Assembly: GCA_013396995.1 (NCBI GenBank)
Contig: VWZP01002576.1
Location: forward strand, 372,001-436,000
Direction: 5' to 3'
DNA length: 64,000 nucleotides
From: Dicaeum eximium
Taxonomy: Eukaryota; Chordata; Aves; Passeriformes; Dicaeidae
Numbering within the stretch: the stretch's first letter is position 1; the number at the start of each line of letters is the position of its first letter. Under the pieces are notes generated by a model, which was given only the letters and a program-made list of their open reading frames with translations, searched no databases and had not been told where the DNA came from. Positions 37,888-51,600 of the stretch are shown in pieces. A program made the translations under genes and the position numbers.

Positions 37888-40800
37888 GTGAGCACTTAGA
37901 GGCTGCATTTGTTGAACTTTTTGTTGAACAGGGGGCCTTGCAGCTGCACATCACCACCCCCTGCCTCTCTGGGCCACCATTTGCTCCCCAGCTACAAGCT
38001 GGGTTATTCCTGGGACTGAGAGTTTTCTGGATTTTCTTTGGCAGAGCCTTCCTGGGCTCTGGTCCTGAGGAGGGCCAGACAGATGCCACACTGCTGTAAT
38101 ACCAGACAGCCTGGGACTTGTCCCCTCACTTCCTATGTGACTTCCAAGGCCTGCTTGGAGCTGCTGATGCTGCTGGGAGGGCAGGACACATTCAGCAGCT
38201 GTCTTCTCCTGCAGGCACTGCCATCTCTGCCCCAGTGGACTCATGGCAACATCCTGCCTTGCTGGATGGGACATTGTCACTGTCAAAGCTAGGGTATCAC
38301 CAGGCATCATGGAGCTGAGCCTTGCTCCTCCTAGCCAGTGGCACAAGCTGCTGAGCCTCTTTTCCCTTTTCCTGCATGGGCTGTTGGTGGTGCTTTCCCA
38401 AGCCTCTTCCCCAGCACATGCTGAGCAAGAGACTGAGGTGGGTGGTCTGTGATTCCCTACCTCTTTGCAAAGCATCTAAATTTTTCCAGCGGTAAGGGTT
38501 AGGCAAAGAGTAGACTCTAGAAGAAATAGTACTTTAAATCACTACTGTAAGCCCAAAGATAAACCCCAGGTCTCTCAAAATTCTCTTAGTACAGGGAGGG
38601 GAAATACCTGGAAGCTCTCATTCAGCCCCACATTTCACAGTGTGAATTATTCCTCAGCTATTAACTGGAAGAACTTCATGCCTAACTCTTTTTTTATGAA
38701 CACTGAATCATCTATGTCTCTTACAAAGGAAGAAATTGCTACTGCACTGCCTCAAGAATCAAAGTAAAGGGAACATCTGCTCTAAACTTCTTGCATCTGA
38801 TTATTGCTTGCTATGCATTATTACTTACAGTAGTAATGTGACTAAATTAAAGCTTTCTTCTCTTGCATGTGTTTTTCTGCATTGCTTTGGTATAAAATGT
38901 GTGGCTTGCTTCAAATCAACCTACAGCTAAAACTATGTCTGCATAGAGCTGAGCCCACATGTACTTAGATGCAATTAAGGGCACAATTGGAGCATTCTGA
39001 AAGATTGCTTTTAAAAGGCCTTTTGTTCACTCCCCCATAGGGACTGGGTGTTAGAAGCACGTTAAATTGCAACAGTAAGGGGGGAATAAAAAACCCTTCT
39101 GTGAAGAATTCTGTAAGGCACAGCTATGTTTTCTGTAGCTTGGCAGCTGTCTGTATTCAAAGGCTGGGGAATGACTCGTGGTGTGAGGGTGATGATAGTT
39201 TTGGTAGGAATCCCCCGCATCACAAGAATGTTCCTAATGAAGGAGGAAAAGCCCACCAGAAACATTCCAGGGCTGTGAACCTGCAGGCAGCCAAAGCCAG
39301 CATCCAAGCTGCTCTGCACAGACAACAGCAGCAACTCCAGCTGCTGCTGCAAAAGAAAGAGTTAGTGGTTATTTTTCTTTTCCTGCCTTTCTGAAGTGCT
39401 ATGCTTACCAGTGAGCTTAATTGATTGAAAAAAATATCTGGAAAATAAAGCTCTTGAACTTGCATGCCTAGAAACCTACCAGAGTCACGTGCATAGCAGA
39501 GGCCAGTATCTCACAAAATACCACAACATTTCACAAAGGGGGTTTAAGAGCTCCAGCTGAATAAAGTTTCTCTGTGAAATAGTTATGGATCTACAAAGCA
39601 GTTAAACCCTCCTTAGGAAAAAAAAGTGTACATCTCTCACAGTGTAGTGGCAGCAGTGTAGCTACCACACAGGCCTCATTAATAAGGTTTTTCTTCTTTA
39701 TCAGTAGTAGGAAAAAAATAAATCCTCATCACAGAAAAGAATTTTAGTATATTCTGACCATTTGCTTTTAAATTCTACATAGGTGTGTGTACATATATAT
39801 GAAAATCTGTGTAACAGTGATCCGGCCCTCTTTAAGGGATGGATCCTCTTAGTTAAATCCAGTAATGGAAAGAACAGGGCCTAAATTAACTTGATAAGAC
39901 TGTTTTCTATCAATAATTTTATTACTGCCATACTGCAGGATTGATTTTTGTGGTCTGTGTTATAGCAGCTTTTAATTATAAGACAGCCTTGGTACCACAT
40001 GAAGTTGGAAAAATGAGCAGTTGCAAACTCCACAGTGTTTTTTCATACATAGTGTAATGGTGGGTTTTTTCTTTTCAAAGAAAGAAAAATAATATTCCTC
40101 TGTTTTCAGTGGGGTTTTTTTAAACCTTTTATTCATTGAGCATTCTTTGGCTCCTTGAGAAGATGGTTGCATTGCCTTTGCTCAACAGCTTCCCTTCAAA
40201 CCCATGAATATTTTCAGGTCTTTATTACTATTGTGTAGGATTGTATTGTATTTTTATGTCTCCCATATTGCTATAATTGTTTGGGAATGGAGATGGATGG
40301 TCTGCTGAGTGTGTGATTGGTTTCTCCACAGCCCTCACTCAGGGGCTGTTTTCTATAATTTAATCAATAGAAGGCAGTTGTATAAACAGGAGTTTTTAAT
40401 TTCCAATTTCAGTTTCAAGTTTTCAGTTTCTCATGAAAATTTAATATTTTTTTAATATATATATAAAAAACAATTTCATTTGCTTTGTTTGAGACATTTT
40501 GTGCCAATTGTTTCCTACTCCCTCCTGTGACATCATGGCACTGACCCTCCTGAGCTGTGTGGTCCATGCAGGCACATGCACCTGCCATCCTGACGGTTTG
40601 GGGAAGCTGCTCCTCCCTCATAAACATTCCAAAATAAACTTTGAAGGTCAGATGCTGCCCCTGAAGTGCAGAAATGTCTGTGGACTTGTCTGAGAGTAGG
40701 GTGAAATGGGCTGTGTTCTGGTCCCAACTTGGAGCTGGGCTTATGAACCAAGGATGGGAGATGACCTCAAAGCTGTGGCCTCCAAGGAGGCCAGTGAAAG

Positions 40801-42451
40801 ACTTTCCCAGTGCCTTAGGGTGTGTTTAGTGGCCACCTTACCCAGCCGTGGGTGGGCACCTGCTGAGCCCAGTCCTGCAGCACCCACCAGCCTGCTCCTG
40901 GCAAAAGCAGATGTATGCTGTGCCCAGTGTGCACTCAGCTGCCAAAGTCTCTGCACATCTGCTTCCTTCCTGCCACAGCAGATGCTGGCTGCAGCCAGGA
41001 AAAGCAGCTGGTAACTGGCATCAGCCAGGCTTGGTGGCTGGCAGGAGGAGGATGAAGCAGGAGCAGGGCAAGGGGTTGAACGTGGTGATTTTTTTTGTTT
41101 GTTTGTTTTTTCAGAGGAGATGCCTGTGCTGCTTCTTTGCACTAGCTTTGCTGCAGGCAAGAAGAGGAATAATGTATGTGCTGCAAATATAGGGAGACCA
41201 GGAAAAAGCTGTGACTGCTCACTTGTAATGCTCAGCAAAGGGCCACTCTCTTATTCCTCAGTGGATGTTGTGGAGCACTGTGGTGGGCAGGGCAGCCACC
41301 ACAAGCCCTCTGCCAGGGGGCTGGTGGCTCCCCAGGGTCAGCCAGCTGAAACCCAAAGTGCTGCCGTGCAGTCGGAAGCGCTGCTATTTCTGCTTTTAGC
41401 TGAGCAAACTGCAGTCACACAGAAAATGTGTGCTGGAGCAGAGGGTGAAACCAGTCACTTGCTCCAGCAAGTGCTGATGCTGTTCTGGTGCCAGAGCTCC
41501 TTGCCTGGGTCCCAGTGAGAGTGAAATGGGGAAGCAGGGCCGTGTGACTTCTCTGGTTTCAGTTCAGCATGGACAGAACTGGCTGTAGCTGCACTGGGCC
41601 ACAGCTGCTTCTAAATATTGCCCCTTTTAGCCTTCAGATTGGCCTTCATGAAGTCAAAGGGACAGGAAAGAGAAGAGCAAGGAGCTGGCTCCTGAGCCCA
41701 CCTTATACTAATGCTGTTGCTGTACAGTGGGGTTGCATGGGGGTTTTCTCCAGTACATTTTTTCTTCTCCCCCAAGCAGTGTTTTAGAAGGACCATATTT
41801 GCATGTAACCATATTTCTGTGTTATAGCTGTGGGATCTTTTCTATTGTATTCTCTGTGTTGCTTTGGTTCATGCAATTTTAATCTGTTTTACTCATTAGC
41901 TCTTAACCTGCAATTTTCTATTTAAATTACTTTCTACAGAAAATGTCAGGAAGCTGGGGAGCTCTGTCTCTTATGTGATGTTGTGATTTGATAAAAAAGT
42001 AGTGTGCACCTTTCTCTAAACACTGGCTAAGGTTAAAATCTGTGATTCTTATCTATTTAAGAACTTATACAAAACTGCTGCTATTAGACAATAATAAGAA
42101 TCATGAAAATTCTATGAAAGGAAATTTTTTTATTGTGAACTTTACACCTCTTCACTTATTTCAGTAAATGCCCAATAAAAGTGCAATAAATCCAATACTG
42201 TAAATGCACATGTAGAGGGTTTGTACTTCAGGCTTTGCAGCTGCCTGCAGCACCCAGCCTCCTGTGGTGCCAAGGGCTGCCTTTTGGGACCTTCCCAACA
42301 CTGGCTTGGAAAAACCCACCTTGCCTGCAGCACATGCTGCCCTCTTGATGCCATGCTTGAGAGAGAGAGGAAAATACCATAATCACAAAAACCAGCAGTG
42401 GCTGATGCCCGAAGGCATTTGGGAAAGGAGTAGGGCAGGGATCACACCCCT

Positions 42452-42481
42452 GGGAGGGAGAGGGGAGGAAAGGGGTGAGGG
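42452..42481 (+). other. G-quadruplex motif
   Basis: Five runs of three or more G separated by loops of 1, 3, 6 and 3 bases, meeting the usual G3+N1-7 definition. It lies in the GC-rich block downstream of PACRG. Confidence 0.7.
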
Positions 42482-44759
42482 CTGTGCTGCCTTGCCCACA
42501 GGAAGTGGCTGAGAGCTTTGGTGTGTGGTACTCTAGTAAGTACCACAGGTAAACTCGCAGATAAATGTAGAATTTGTGGAAGAAAATAAGTTGGAAGGGA
42601 AACAGGACCAAGTTTTGTGTCAACAGCTGCTTGTACTGAAATAGGTAATAGCCTTTAAACTTGAATTTAACAGGGAAAAATTAAACTGTATTTTTATGCC
42701 TTGCTCATTTTGTCCTATAAAAGCCAATGCAAATAGTAAAAATGAGAAGGAAAACAACTCCAAACAAGCCAGCAGATGAATTAAGGTTGAAGCAAGCTGA
42801 AGAGAACTCTCCTGTAAGACTGACTGTAACCTTGCATCTGTGATATCTCCTTCAGTGAGGGGGAAGATGTGATTTACATGTTCTTTTTGCGGTAGGAGCC
42901 ACCTCAGCAGCCCCTGTGTCTGCAGGAGCTAATTTGTGCCAGTACTTTCCCAACTGGCACAACTGCTTCTGCCAAAATTTCCTGGCTACAGAGACAGTTT
43001 TCCCTCCAGTCCCAGCTGGAAGAGTAGACTCTTCTGAACAAGATTAATATGTCAACCCCCACATTTTAAATCTCATACAGGCACCCAAATGTGACTGCTT
43101 GCAGGCTTTGCTCGCTGAGCTGAGAGTCAGTGTGGGGCAGGGTGGGATGTACTGGAGAGATATCTATCCCCTTTGGATGTGGACATGCTGTGGCAAGCTA
43201 ATGAGAGCTCAGCCTACAGTGCCATAATATTTGCCCTTATAGCCAGAGACTTCAGTCCCAGGCTGTTTTCTGAGATTTTTGTCTCTGGACTCTCTTCTGG
43301 AAAAATGAAACCTACCCCTTTAGGTTAAAAGGCACAGTCCTCTTCTCTTTCCCATCCTCTCTTGTGTTCTCCACTGCCTCACTTGCCCTGATTTATAGCT
43401 GTGTACTGGAGAGCAAAATCAGCCTTCCTAGCTGGTAATGTTATTTTTTGATATTTTTTTTTAAGCTTGGTCCTATGTTTGAATTTTTATCATAGTCTCC
43501 TTGAGCCCAATGATGACCTACTGCTGCTGGCTGAGTCAATAATTACAGCAGCATTTTAGACACCAGAGAAGCAGCAGTATGTGCTGCTGGAAAGGTGGCT
43601 GGTACATACACCCTGTATGTTGGGCTTTGTCCCCCAGTCTAATGGCCTGTTTGGGCTACAGGTGGAAAGTTCTCCTGTGGAAAACTTCATGGTGCCAAAA
43701 GAGAACTGTACAGCTGTTGTTTCAAGGGATGGATCCAAGCTGACCTGCAGCTGGACAAAAATGTCTCAACAGATTGTGCCTTGATGAATGGTCTCCCTGC
43801 TGAGGCAGCAGAAATAAACTGTTCTCCCAGCAAGTAGATATGGCCACTGTTCTCCCAGCCTGTCTTCTCCTCTTCTCTCTGGGATTTTTAGCTCAGCACA
43901 GCAGCACATGCTCAGAAATCCCTCTGGGCCGGGACAGAGTCCTCTACAAGCAGGAGAAATGGAGATGAGGTGCTCAGAAATTAAGGTTTGCAGGCAACAT
44001 GGGCATAGGAAAAAGTGCTCAACATCAAAGGGTTGATGGAGTGAGAGGAAGAAGGTGGAAAAAACTAACGAGAAAAGCAGTAAATGTTCTAGAAGACCTT
44101 TAGTGCATGGGAGGCAAAAGGCAGCAGAGGAAGAAGGTTAAGGTGGGGAAGAAGGAGTAAAAGAAAGAGTAAGATGCAAACTAACTGAAGACCAGAGAAA
44201 AATACATATCCCTGTAGTAGGTGGACATGGGGGACTGAGGAGGAGGAAAAACTCCTATGCTTTCATTGCTGTAACGGGAGGATGTGGCTGCTAGATCTGC
44301 TCAAACAATACTTGGGAGCTGCCCACATGCTTCTCCAGGAGGCACTGATCCTGAGTATGTATTGTGGGACACCACAGTGCTGGAAAGACTCCAAGTGCTT
44401 GCAATTGTGATACAAGACAAATAGATACTTATTCCTGTGTAGTAAAGAGAATACTGCTTAAATATTTAACTGTGTTTTGGTTTACAGTAGTTTACTGGTG
44501 TTGAAGCATCCAAAATATGCTCACAAAATATCAGCATTTTAAAGCTATAAATTATTCTGGTTGATTTTCTTTTCTCCCCCTCTAGACAAAAGCAGTAATT
44601 TGACAACAGGCTCCCTCAAACAATGCAGCCTATGATAGTCTCATTACGAACCAACATTTTCTCTCACAAGATATTCTCTCACATGTTGAACCAAACTACT
44701 GAGAAGGTAGTAATTGATCATTCATAGATGCAGACTGGTAGTTCATAGCATCCTCACTT

Positions 44760-44960
44760 ACCTTCTAAACACTGAGCACGTTTGAAATAAATTCGGGATG
44801 TATGCATGCGGAAAACTCAATTGCAGCCGCATCGGAGATGAACCAAAAATGGAAGCATTCAGAAGTGCTAGTGAAAAATCCAAATAATGGCCCATAGTAG
44901 ATGTCAGCCTGAGAGGATAACACATGTGCTGCAATTACCTTAAAGGGACTCTGTTTGTTT
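44760..44960. promoter_or_regulatory. Candidate conserved non-coding element
   Basis: A block with spared CpGs (GAGCACGTTTG, AATTCGGGATG, GCATGCGGAAAAC, GCAGCCGCATCGGAG) in otherwise CpG-poor DNA, followed by GCAATTACCTTAAAG. No open frame or repeat explains it. Confidence 0.3.
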
Positions 44961-44973
44961 GTTTGTTTGTTTT
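44953..44973. repeat. (GTTT)n tetranucleotide repeat
   Basis: Five clean GTTT units. A shorter similar run lies at about 41088-41110. Confidence 0.88.
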
Positions 44974-45949
44974 ACATGTAATTCTGAACAAGTAGATGTA
45001 CAATATAACTGGGTGCTGAAGCCAGGCAAGAAAGCTTCTCCCCGTGTGGCCTCATGATCTGTGTGATGTTTCCTTTTCTAGACACATCTGGACTTCAGTC
45101 TCTACTGTATTACTGGTAAAGTAAGGCAATGCAGCTACTGGATAGGATGAGTATGGTAGAAAGACAGATGAAGGTCAATGTGCCACTGTTTATCTTTTGA
45201 GGCTGTCAAAGCTTCCAGGACCCACTTCAATAGGGAAATATTTTTAAAGTACATGTTTTAAAAGTATTTTTAAAAAACCAAACAGGTAAAAAAAGTCTAT
45301 TTACACCTTGTGGATATCTTAGGGTGTGCTGGATGTTTCAAGTCACTGACATTTTGGAAGCTAGCCCTTTGAATTTGTCATGCTTGACCTGTGATGGCTG
45401 GTTTGCACGGGACAGCAGCATGTCCATGGTGCTGGTGTGTTACGTGTCCACAGCCCCAGGTGGCCAGGCAAAACAGGAGAGCTATTACAAGTGCTGTAGT
45501 GCATGGAAATGGCAATTTTATGGATAATACTATGTGGTGATTTATTAAAAGCTGTGATTCTCCAGCAGCTTTTATTGTATCATCATAAACCAACACTCCT
45601 GTACAGTGCATTAAGCTGGGTAATCCTGTTGGTTCTTTACCAGGGCTGACAAAACTATATGTAAGATTGCATAGGGTGGGCTGGTGAGCTGAAAGTGCCA
45701 TCACTCTGAATGGATCATCAAGAGAGGAGGAAAAGCCACATGGTCAGCACAGTGTGGGTGCTTTTCAGGGCAAGGGAACCCACTGCAGAAGGGTCAGTGC
45801 TACACCAGTCAGTGCTGGTGGCTTGCAGGCCTGGAGTGACTCTACTTCAGCACCAGGGATGATAATGGCAGAAGTTGTCTCTCGGGGTTTAACCATCAGG
45901 GCAGGTAATTGAGTTCATTGGTTCCTGCCCCTGCTCCCTGCTAACTTGC

Positions 45950-46330
45950 TGCAGGGCATTTGGGTTGGAGCTTGACCTCTTTATGCTCTAATTTTCCCTT
46001 CAATAGCATGTGACTATTAGATGTTCTGTTGAGGTGCCGCGATGCTCTATTAAATGAGCGAACGTGCATTAGACCCAGTGGGAATGGGGTGTGCGGCGTT
46101 ATTAGGATGTATACAACTCTGTTTTCAGAAATGTTTATATTCCACCCCTTAAATATCTTTTGCAAATGGAACTTGCAAAAAAGCAGGGCAAGCACTGCTA
46201 ATACAGCTTTGCCACACACTGTCAAATGCTTATAAACTCTATTTATAGCTACAGTTAAAGATTCAGACATGCAAGCGCTCCATTAAAAGACCACATTAAT
46301 GAGCCCTTAGAGAAAATATCTCACAAAGCC
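45950..46330. promoter_or_regulatory. Candidate conserved non-coding element
   Basis: Unique sequence with clustered CpGs (GGTGCCGCGATGC, GAGCGAACGTGC, GTGCGGCGTTATTAGG) next to AT-rich factor-binding cores (CTATTAAATGAGC, CCACATTAATGAG). The surrounding intergenic DNA is CpG-poor, and retained CpGs are a mark of constrained, unmethylated DNA. Open frames on both strands here have no family features. Confidence 0.35.
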
Positions 46331-46435
46331 TTTTGAGCTTGTAACTGCTCAGTTGTTCAGGGCTTCTTGCTTGTTAACATTCATAAAATATAAATACTGT
46401 ATACTAAACACCAGCACTTTGTGGATCACAATGAC

Positions 46436-46640
46436 ACATCTCCCCAGCAGCACGGGGGTGGCCGGGCTCGGCCGCGGGCTGCCCAGGGCGCTCACCCACC
46501 GGGGCTGTCTTGGCTCCACAGGGCTGGCTGCAGATGGACTTGCAGGTCGGTGCCTGTGACTATCACTGCAGAGGGAACAATCAAACCTGTTAGCAGAGAG
46601 TGGCAGAGCTGAGCCTCCTGGCAGCCGCAGCTCCAGAGCG
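46436..46640. other. Small CpG-dense patch
   Basis: About eight CpGs lie within 46452-46503 (GGCCGGGCTCGGCCGCGGGC), the densest cluster in the window. It is far shorter than a CpG-island promoter. It borders the element at 45950-46330, and a long AT-rich unique stretch (46640-46990) follows. Confidence 0.5.
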
Positions 46641-48586
46641 TAGCAAGTATTTGGAGCAAAATCTAATAGATAAAAATCACCGGAGATTTTTTCCTTTTTC
46701 CTTCGACATAAGCTAGCTGATGAGAAGTGTCGTTTGAAAGAGAAAAAAGTTGCTATATTTGATTTGTCATTATTTCCCCATTGTCCCTTCCTGGCTGTGA
46801 TTATACAGTTCCCATTTTCTCTCCTTCGCCTCTCACAGAATTCCATCTTTTAGGTTGTGACAGATGCTCTTCCTTAAATATTTTTGATATATGTTTTATC
46901 TGAAATTGTTTTATCAAGCCTGCATTGTGTAAACAAAAATCTCTGGAGCCCATTTAAGAATAATTGCCTGTAACCTTTAATATTGCATTTCCATCCATCC
47001 ACAAGTCACAAAGCACTTGAGCAGTAGAGAAGGCCATTTCTGTGTTTATATCTGGCTCTCAGCAAGCTGCAGAAGCTGAGGTAGGGCAAGATCAAGTAAC
47101 TTCTCAGATGCTATTTTCTGGCACATGGTAGCAACCAATCTACATCCTTGCCTTTATGCTTTTGGTCCTGTAGCCTTTCAAACAGAAGGTGCTCTCCCGG
47201 AAGGAATAATTCTGCTCACAAAATGAAAAATAAGGACAGCAGGCTTTAAAAAGCTTCAGGGCAGTTCTTACTGTTCAAATGTGTCATTGATTTCAATAGT
47301 GCATTAACAGGCTTGTTAAGCAGGATCTTAAGTGCTTAGCTTTATTTTATGGTGGTGAGTACCTGATTGTTCAAAATATTAGCATCCTATTGTAACAGCA
47401 AACTGGCTCATGCCATAAACTGCCCAGTGCTGAGACTGCTGTGCCATTACTGAGTGCCTGATAAAACAGGGTCATTTGTTATCAATTGGTGATGTAGGAA
47501 GGGAGGGCAGTGACACTTCCTGCTGCTTTCCTCATTAATTTCCCTTTATCTGCCTTGGTCTGTCTGTTGACAGAGCATTGCTGTCTGTCCCATGTCCTGT
47601 GTAGAAGCTCCTGCTGAGTTCCTGCCCCTGAGCCCCACTGCATTTCTGTCCACCTGTGGGTGAGTCTCACATTGGCTGTGCCAATAACCTGGGAGATAGC
47701 AAGAAAAATCCTGGGGCCCAAGTGATTATACATTGCTATACTGGGAGATCTGGGTTGGCCAACAGAGTCAGTACCTCAGCCACTCAGATGGACAGCTCCA
47801 TGTCAGGCAAATCTTTTCTTAACTCCGCGCTGACTGACCTCCACTAACTAAAAGGGGAGCGTGATCAGATCCCCAGTTCCCATGGTCCTGTTCAAACACG
47901 TGAAAAATCCTTGTGGTATGGAGCAACTTTAACAGCAAAGTCTGAAATTCAGTCCAGAGCACCTGTCTCACGTGTTGTCCCATGTGTTGTTAGATAAATC
48001 CTTTGGGGAGCTGTGGATGAGAAAGCCACCAGGAACAGGCTGTGCCCTGACTTCAGGATTTTGGTCAGTGGGCATGGCCTGCAGCCCTGGCCATTATCAC
48101 CTGCAGGCATAGCCAGGGTAAAATAAAATATAAATAATAGCACTTTGACCTTTGGGCCATTTTGGCAGAGATAACTGCGTCTTCAGGGAGCAAGCAGGAG
48201 AGCAAAGGCTGGGGAAAGGCTGGAGGGCTGTGGGAGACATTGGTTTTGTAACCCACCATCATTCTGTATCTGGCTTTGCAGAAGTGGCCCCGTGGGGTTC
48301 CAGCAGGGGAAGTATGAGGGTCTGCAGTTCCTACAGACTTCCAGGAACAGCTGGCCATGGAGCAGGGGCCTGGGGACCTGGGGCTTACAACAGTGACTGC
48401 CTCTCACATCCTCTGGGGACTGAGCATTGAAGAGGTTCATCTCTTCATTTTTTGCATCTGTGTAGGAAGCAAATTCCCACTACTGAGGAATTAAATACTT
48501 CAAACTACTACAAAGCAGACGGGTCATATCCATGTTCTCCATGCTCTTGGCAGGAAAACAAAGCAAGCTGAATAACCCTGTCCAGA

Positions 48587-48610
48587 GGGTTGGGGGGGCC
48601 TTGCTGGGGG
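48587..48610 (+). other. G-quadruplex motif
   Basis: GGG, then a run of seven G (divisible as GGG-G-GGG), then GGGGG after the seven-base loop CCTTGCT. Meets the G3+N1-7 rule. Confidence 0.6.
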
Positions 48611-51600
48611 TGGAGCAGGCTGGCCTGGGCTTTTGCTGTATTAACTACATATAGGTTAAGCTTCCGTGTGAAAGCAAAAGGGAAAATGAGAGGGAATTAT
48701 GTGGGCAGGTGGAATGAACAAATTGGTGTTGGTGGAGGAAGGACTTGTGTGTGGGACAAAGGGGCTGGAAAGTGTTAAAAAATGGGAAGCTTCTCAGAGG
48801 AAAGCAGCTGGGTTTCTGAGAACAGAAAAATGTACTAACTTACAGAATTAAGAAAATGTTTTTATTTTCAACTGAATTAGAGTAAAGCACTTAAGTTCAT
48901 TCACAAATACGAATCTTAACTTCTGTACCCTGGTTTCTCTCCATAAAATATAAATAATAGCGCGTTCGTTACTCACAGGGTGGTGTGAAAACAAGTTCAT
49001 TCATTTCTGGGAAGCATTTGTGCTATAAGGGAAGTATAGCAAAGACTATGAATATACAGCTAAAGCTGGCATTGAAGCACTTGGCATCTCCCCAGATATG
49101 CCATATATCATGCAAAAGAGCTAAGAGAGGAGGGTACAAAAACACAGGCGAGACTTAATGAGTTCTGAAATCAGGAACATGTGACTCCCCAAAATTAGAA
49201 GTGCAAAAGCTTCAAACTCCTGGAAAACACTGAGAGTTCTCCACACTTCTCAGAACACTGAGAGAGGCATATGTTTTCTAAAAAAACCAGCAAAAGGCAA
49301 TGAAGAAGTAGGATGCAGTGGGGAGATTCTCGAAGATATAGTCCATGGAAATGAAGAAATCTGTATGCCATTGAGAAATAGTTCTACTTGAAGTAGGGAT
49401 GACCACTGTGATTGGCTGGGGGAAACAAAATGAGCAATAAAGAGAGAAGAATATGAGACTTATAAATCAGCGGGGTCAGTACTGTAGGAACAGGTGGAAG
49501 AGCTGATTTTGAAAAATAAGAAGGGAAAGGATGTGAACATGGTAAAAGTTTTTATAAATTTGGTATGTAAGAAGCTGCAGGTAAGCTGAGGATACAGGCA
49601 TCATCTTCCTGAGCAACAGGGTGGCTACCTTGACTAAAAGGGGGATATTGCCTGGAAAGTGAATTACTACTTGTTCCTCAGTCTTCAGTAGGGAGAGATG
49701 TGAAGTCTGTCACAGTTTCTAGACACTTTCCAAGGACAGGAAAAAAAAAATCATTAACTCTAAAGGCTACCAGGGAATCCAACAATTGACTAAACCCACC
49801 TGGATAAAGAACTATTAAAAAAGTGGGTTGTTTACACTCCAGGTTTATCCTAAAAAAATAAATGTTAAAGGAATGAAATCATCCAGGATACTTAAGATGG
49901 CTATGGGAGAGGTACCAGAGGAGTTAAGAGGAGACATTGCTGCATCCCAGACTTTTAAAGGGAAATAATAGAGGAAGAATTGCCTATCAGCTCTAGGGAG
50001 CACTTAAGACAGCTGATTATCATTACTAGACAGATAAAACTGGACACCAATTCTTTACGTCATTAAATAAAAGTGGGGTTAAGAGGAATAAAATATTTAT
50101 TTTAGCAACCTCAGATTTTAAGAGTACAAGGATCCAGTGCTTTATGGGACACTACTGAGTAAGATGGGAGATAAAGGATGGAGCTTCTTGATGCTGGGCT
50201 TGATTACCTAATCCAGATGATAAATATGTAGCAATTATTCAGGGTAGGGGTGGATAACTGAGTGACATGCTTATATATTGAGCTCTGTTAGCACTGTTCA
50301 TCTGTCACTTGGAAGAAAGAGCACAAGGAAGCAAAGACATCAAAGAAAGAGGCATAAGGGAGAGCAAAGAGGAAGAAGGCTTTTGGAAGCTGAGAATGTT
50401 TGTACTGGTGGAAGGAATTTAACCTGAAAAAATGTAAGACTGGGAAAAAGAAAGTCAAGGTAAAGGTGCCTGAAGGAGATAGATGGGGCAAGTCAGCATA
50501 GCAAAAATATCTGAGGATAGCAGCCAAGTTTCTGTTTGGGTTCCTTTTTAAGGTTCAGGGAATGAAAGAACTAGGCATGAATGTTGCAACATCTAATTTT
50601 TATGTACTTTGATGGAGTTCATAACCTTAATGCTTACATTTGCAGTCCTTGAGGAGACAGAGCTACCCAACAATGGGACCCAAAGCTTGTTTCATACTAA
50701 GGTGGTGATTGCCCTACAAGAAGCGCTGCAGATCCCCGGTGACACAAGGTGGTTCAGGGGCTCTTTCTGTGCAGTGCTGGCTGTGGAACAGGAGCTCAGC
50801 TGGAGCTGGGCTGCAGGCACACCCTTCAGCTGTCTTGTTGCAACCTCCTGCCATGAAGGTGATCAGAGCATGCGGCTGGGACACGGGGACATGGAGCTCA
50901 AAGCTTGCCCTCCTTCCTGGAGGCGTCTCAGCCCATAGATCTCCTCTGTGACACCTTCTTGAATTAGGGCTTTTGGATCCCTCCTAAGGAAAGCTTTTCT
51001 AATTTTTGTGTTACAATTGGTCCACAGGGAGAACAAGAGCTGGGCCCAGCAAGACCGTCCTACATGGCCCAAGTGCCCTCCTGCTGATGCTCATATTTGA
51101 GCATGACGTGGGAAGTGGGTAAGCTTGAACATGTTCATATTGAAGTTTTGGGTTCCAGCATTCATCTGCAGAAGGAGGGATGCAGAAGAGCTGTAAGTAA
51201 GGGAAAATGGGCAGCCTTAAGGGCATGTAGATCTCTAGAAGAATTTTTGAAGGGAAGAATATTCAGATACATGGAGGTAGGAGAAATTGAAAGAAAATGC
51301 TAGATTTCAGCTTACTGCCCTAGATTTTGCCAGATTGACTGATATCTTTCTTTGATTAAATTGAATTTTATGTCCTAGATAAAGGAAATGCTTAGTTCTC
51401 CTCCTTAGGAAATGTAGATGTCTGGTGAAACCGGATGACCTGAGAATTAAAAAGGGAACTCTGAGACAGAAAATGATTTGGTTGGTGGGGAAATGACAGT
51501 GAGTAAGTTTCAGAGGGGAGGTAATGGAGTGCAGTTAACTTGGTACAAAAAGGAGGTAATGACAGTTTCTGCAGCCCCTGTATGAACAGAGAGGAAAGGC

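Larger units (their letters stand above)
32700..43500. other. GC-richer intergenic block downstream of PACRG
   Basis: Base composition rises visibly compared with the intron. CAGC/GCTG-rich and CCTG-rich words dominate, which produces many overlapping open frames on both strands (up to about 174 codons at 37951-38475). None has a recognisable domain, and opposite-strand frames overlap throughout, as expected from composition. It contains the promoter candidate, two hairpins and a G4 motif. Confidence 0.55.

Noticed and set aside
37951..38475. 174-codon open frame on the - strand, the longest in the window
   Set aside because: It is overlapped by open frames on the + strand, lies in GC-richer DNA where stops are rarer, and has no recognisable domain or splice context.
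39101..39394. 97-codon frame containing a glutamine-rich stretch (HRQQQQLQLLLQKK)
   Set aside because: It resembles FOXP-type polyglutamine only superficially. It comes from a short CAG/CTG-rich segment, with no flanking forkhead or zinc-finger sequence and no good splice sites.
40741..41518. Overlapping 100-165 codon frames on both strands
   Set aside because: Alanine/serine/cysteine-rich translations in opposite frames, typical of composition-driven chance frames.
46349..46846. 165-codon open frame on the - strand, with a CpG patch
   Set aside because: Serine/arginine/proline-rich translation with no family features; the CpG patch is better explained as a regulatory or orphan CpG element.
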